Positions 63,281-64,000 of a stretch of 64,000 bases of DNA are shown here, one piece after another (positions within the stretch are counted from its first letter, which is position 1; every line of letters starts with the position of its first letter). The DNA lies in contig CAVVEV010000002.1 in assembly GCA_963747335.1 (NCBI GenBank), forward strand, positions 186,001 through 250,000, read 5' to 3'. This DNA comes from Prado023 sp963747335. Lineage in GTDB: Bacteria > Actinomycetota > Actinomycetes > S36-B12 > CAIYMF01. The notes under the pieces were generated by a model. The model did no database searches. It was not told where the DNA came from and saw only the letters and a program-made list of their open reading frames with translations. Made by a program: the position numbers and the translations under genes.

Positions 63281-63521
63281 GACCGACTACCTGTCCCTGG
63301 CCGCTGGCCTTCTGTTCACCGTCCTGGGCGTGCTGTTCGCAGTCAGCGCCGCCACCGGGTGGCAGATCGACGGACGCTGGATCACCCCGACCGTGCTGAT
63401 CGCCCTGGGCGCCGGTGGCGTGGCCGCCTCCCTGGCAGCGTCCAAGCGCCAACAGCGTGACGCCGAGGCCCTGGCCGCCACCGAGTCGAAGGACTCCTGG
63501 CCCACGGACCCGTTCGCCTGA
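63267..63521 (+). CDS. small two-helix membrane protein
   Basis: 84 residues from GTG 63267, overlapping the PspC gene by 14 bases, so translation is coupled. There are two membrane segments: YLSLAAGLLFTVLGVLFAVSAATGW and WITPTVLIALGAGGVAASLAAS. The tail is charged. Proteins of this kind often follow PspC genes in actinobacteria; the function is unknown. Confidence 0.8.
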   Translation: MRQHETDYLSLAAGLLFTVLGVLFAVSAATGWQIDGRWITPTVLIALGAGGVAASLAASKRQQRDAEALAATESKDSWPTDPFA

Positions 63522-63555
63522 CCCCGTCGCCCCGGCAGACCGGGACGACTGCCCC

Positions 63556-63591
63556 GCAGGACCCCCTCGGACCCCCACGAGGGGGTCCTGC
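63556..63591. terminator. strong bidirectional terminator hairpin
   Basis: GCAGGACCCCCTCG (63556-63569) and CGAGGGGGTCCTGC (63578-63591) form a perfect 14-bp stem with an 8-base loop, 35 bases after the small membrane protein gene. It would end that operon and could also act on the convergent guaA transcript. Confidence 0.8.
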
Positions 63592-63621
63592 CCTGTTCGC
63601 GCCGCCGCCGCCCCCGGGCGT

Positions 63622-63708
63622 GATCGCGAATTGCTCCAACACTGCGGCTGTGACGGCGCTCGAGCACTGGACGAAGTCGCCTGGAGCGCCCGAGAGTTGG
63701 ATGAAGTC
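63622..63708. repeat. intergenic repeats before guaA
   Basis: GATCGCGAATTGCTCCA (63622-63638) matches the element at 41920-41936 with one change. Two related 17-base blocks follow, GAGCACTGGACGAAGTC (63662-63678) and GAGAGTTGGATGAAGTC (63692-63708), 30 bases apart. Function unknown. Confidence 0.4.
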
Positions 63709-63723
63709 TGGGGACGGCTCCGG

Positions 63724-64000
63724 CTACTCCCACTCGATCGTGCCGGGGGGCTTGCTCGTGACGTCGAGGACGACCCGGTTGATGTCGCGCACCTCGTTGG
63801 TGATGCGGGTGGAGATCCGCGCGAGCACGTCGTAGGGCAGCCGCGACCAGTCGGCGGTCATCGCGTCCTCGCTGGAGACCGGGCGCAGGACCACGGGGTG
63901 GCCATAGGTGCGCCCGTCGCCCTGCACGCCCACGGAGCGGACGTCGGCGAGCAGCACCACCGGGAACTGCCAGACGTCGCGGTCCAGGCCCGCGGCGGTC
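63724..64000 (-). CDS. guaA: GMP synthase (glutamine-hydrolysing), 3' part only
   Basis: The last 91 codons are present; the gene continues beyond the window end. The sequence VRSVGVQGDGRTYGHPVVLRPVSSEDAMTADWSRLPYDVLARISTRITNEVRDINRVVLDVTSKPPGTIEWE is the conserved GuaA dimerisation domain and C-terminus. GuaA converts XMP to GMP, the step that follows the purN/purH pathway. Confidence 0.96.
   Translation of the reverse strand, partial: TAAGLDRDVWQFPVVLLADVRSVGVQGDGRTYGHPVVLRPVSSEDAMTADWSRLPYDVLARISTRITNEVRDINRVVLDVTSKPPGTIEWE

Overview
The window comes from a high-GC actinobacterium, probably class Actinomycetes. Evidence for this: the folD-DUF3017-mdh and pcrA/sucC/sucD/perM(DUF6350)/purN/purH gene sets, a DUF5302 protein, a maleylpyruvate-isomerase-like (mycothiol-type) protein, PspC-type two-component genes, and many GTG starts. 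The genus cannot be decided from this sequence. No rRNA, tRNA or CRISPR array was recognised.

Region 1 (1-12.2 kb) is an accessory, defence-type island with visibly lower GC and denser gene overlaps than the rest. It carries a degenerate tyrosine-recombinase-like gene, an Xre-type regulator, a zinc-ribbon/coiled-coil small protein, an HNH endonuclease, a nucleotidyltransferase-like pair, and one tight minus-strand operon: cytosine-5 methyltransferase, Z1 helicase-like ATPase, ParB-like protein with HTH, PD-(D/E)XK-type nuclease, small protein, Vsr-type nuclease. A protein of unknown function diverges from the methyltransferase. I read the operon as a restriction-modification variant in which a ParB-like protein stands where related Z1 operons usually carry a GHKL (MutL/MORC-like) ATPase.

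Region 2 (12.2-16.2 kb) holds agmatine deiminase, divergent from a fused urease gamma/beta gene and a urease alpha gene whose flap residues differ from true urease. There are no urease accessory genes. The pairing suggests hydrolysis of a substituted urea such as N-carbamoylputrescine, the deiminase product. Region 3 (16.3-24.1 kb) is core metabolism: RNA cyclic phosphodiesterase, malate dehydrogenase, FolD, a HAD phosphatase, PurH, PurN. Region 4 (24.2-42.7 kb) is variable: a truncated SLC13 transporter, a dienoyl-CoA reductase-like enzyme, PhzF, a lipoprotein, an envelope-glycan set (GT-C, GT2, LPG-synthase-TM protein, a fused GT4-methyltransferase), an HD hydrolase, TetR regulators, an acyl-CoA synthetase and an acyltransferase.

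Region 5 (42.8-48.8 kb) is a redox operon: exported protein, ApbE flavin transferase, ferric-reductase-like membrane protein, NuoF-like protein, ferredoxin, then a response regulator and a histidine kinase. A triplicated GTCAAGGCTGC element lies in its divergent promoter. Region 6 (48.8-64 kb) returns to the core: PerM, SucD, SucC, a B12-binding protein, a lipase, PcrA, an M15-like peptidase, a PIG-L deacetylase, a PspC/LuxR two-component system, a PspC membrane protein, and the 3' end of guaA.

Caution: at least nine otherwise well-conserved genes, including purH, folD, ureC and an acyl-CoA synthetase, are broken by single-base indels, several of them in short homopolymers. This looks like consensus error in the assembly. 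Frameshifts in the defence genes should therefore not be taken as proof of decay.
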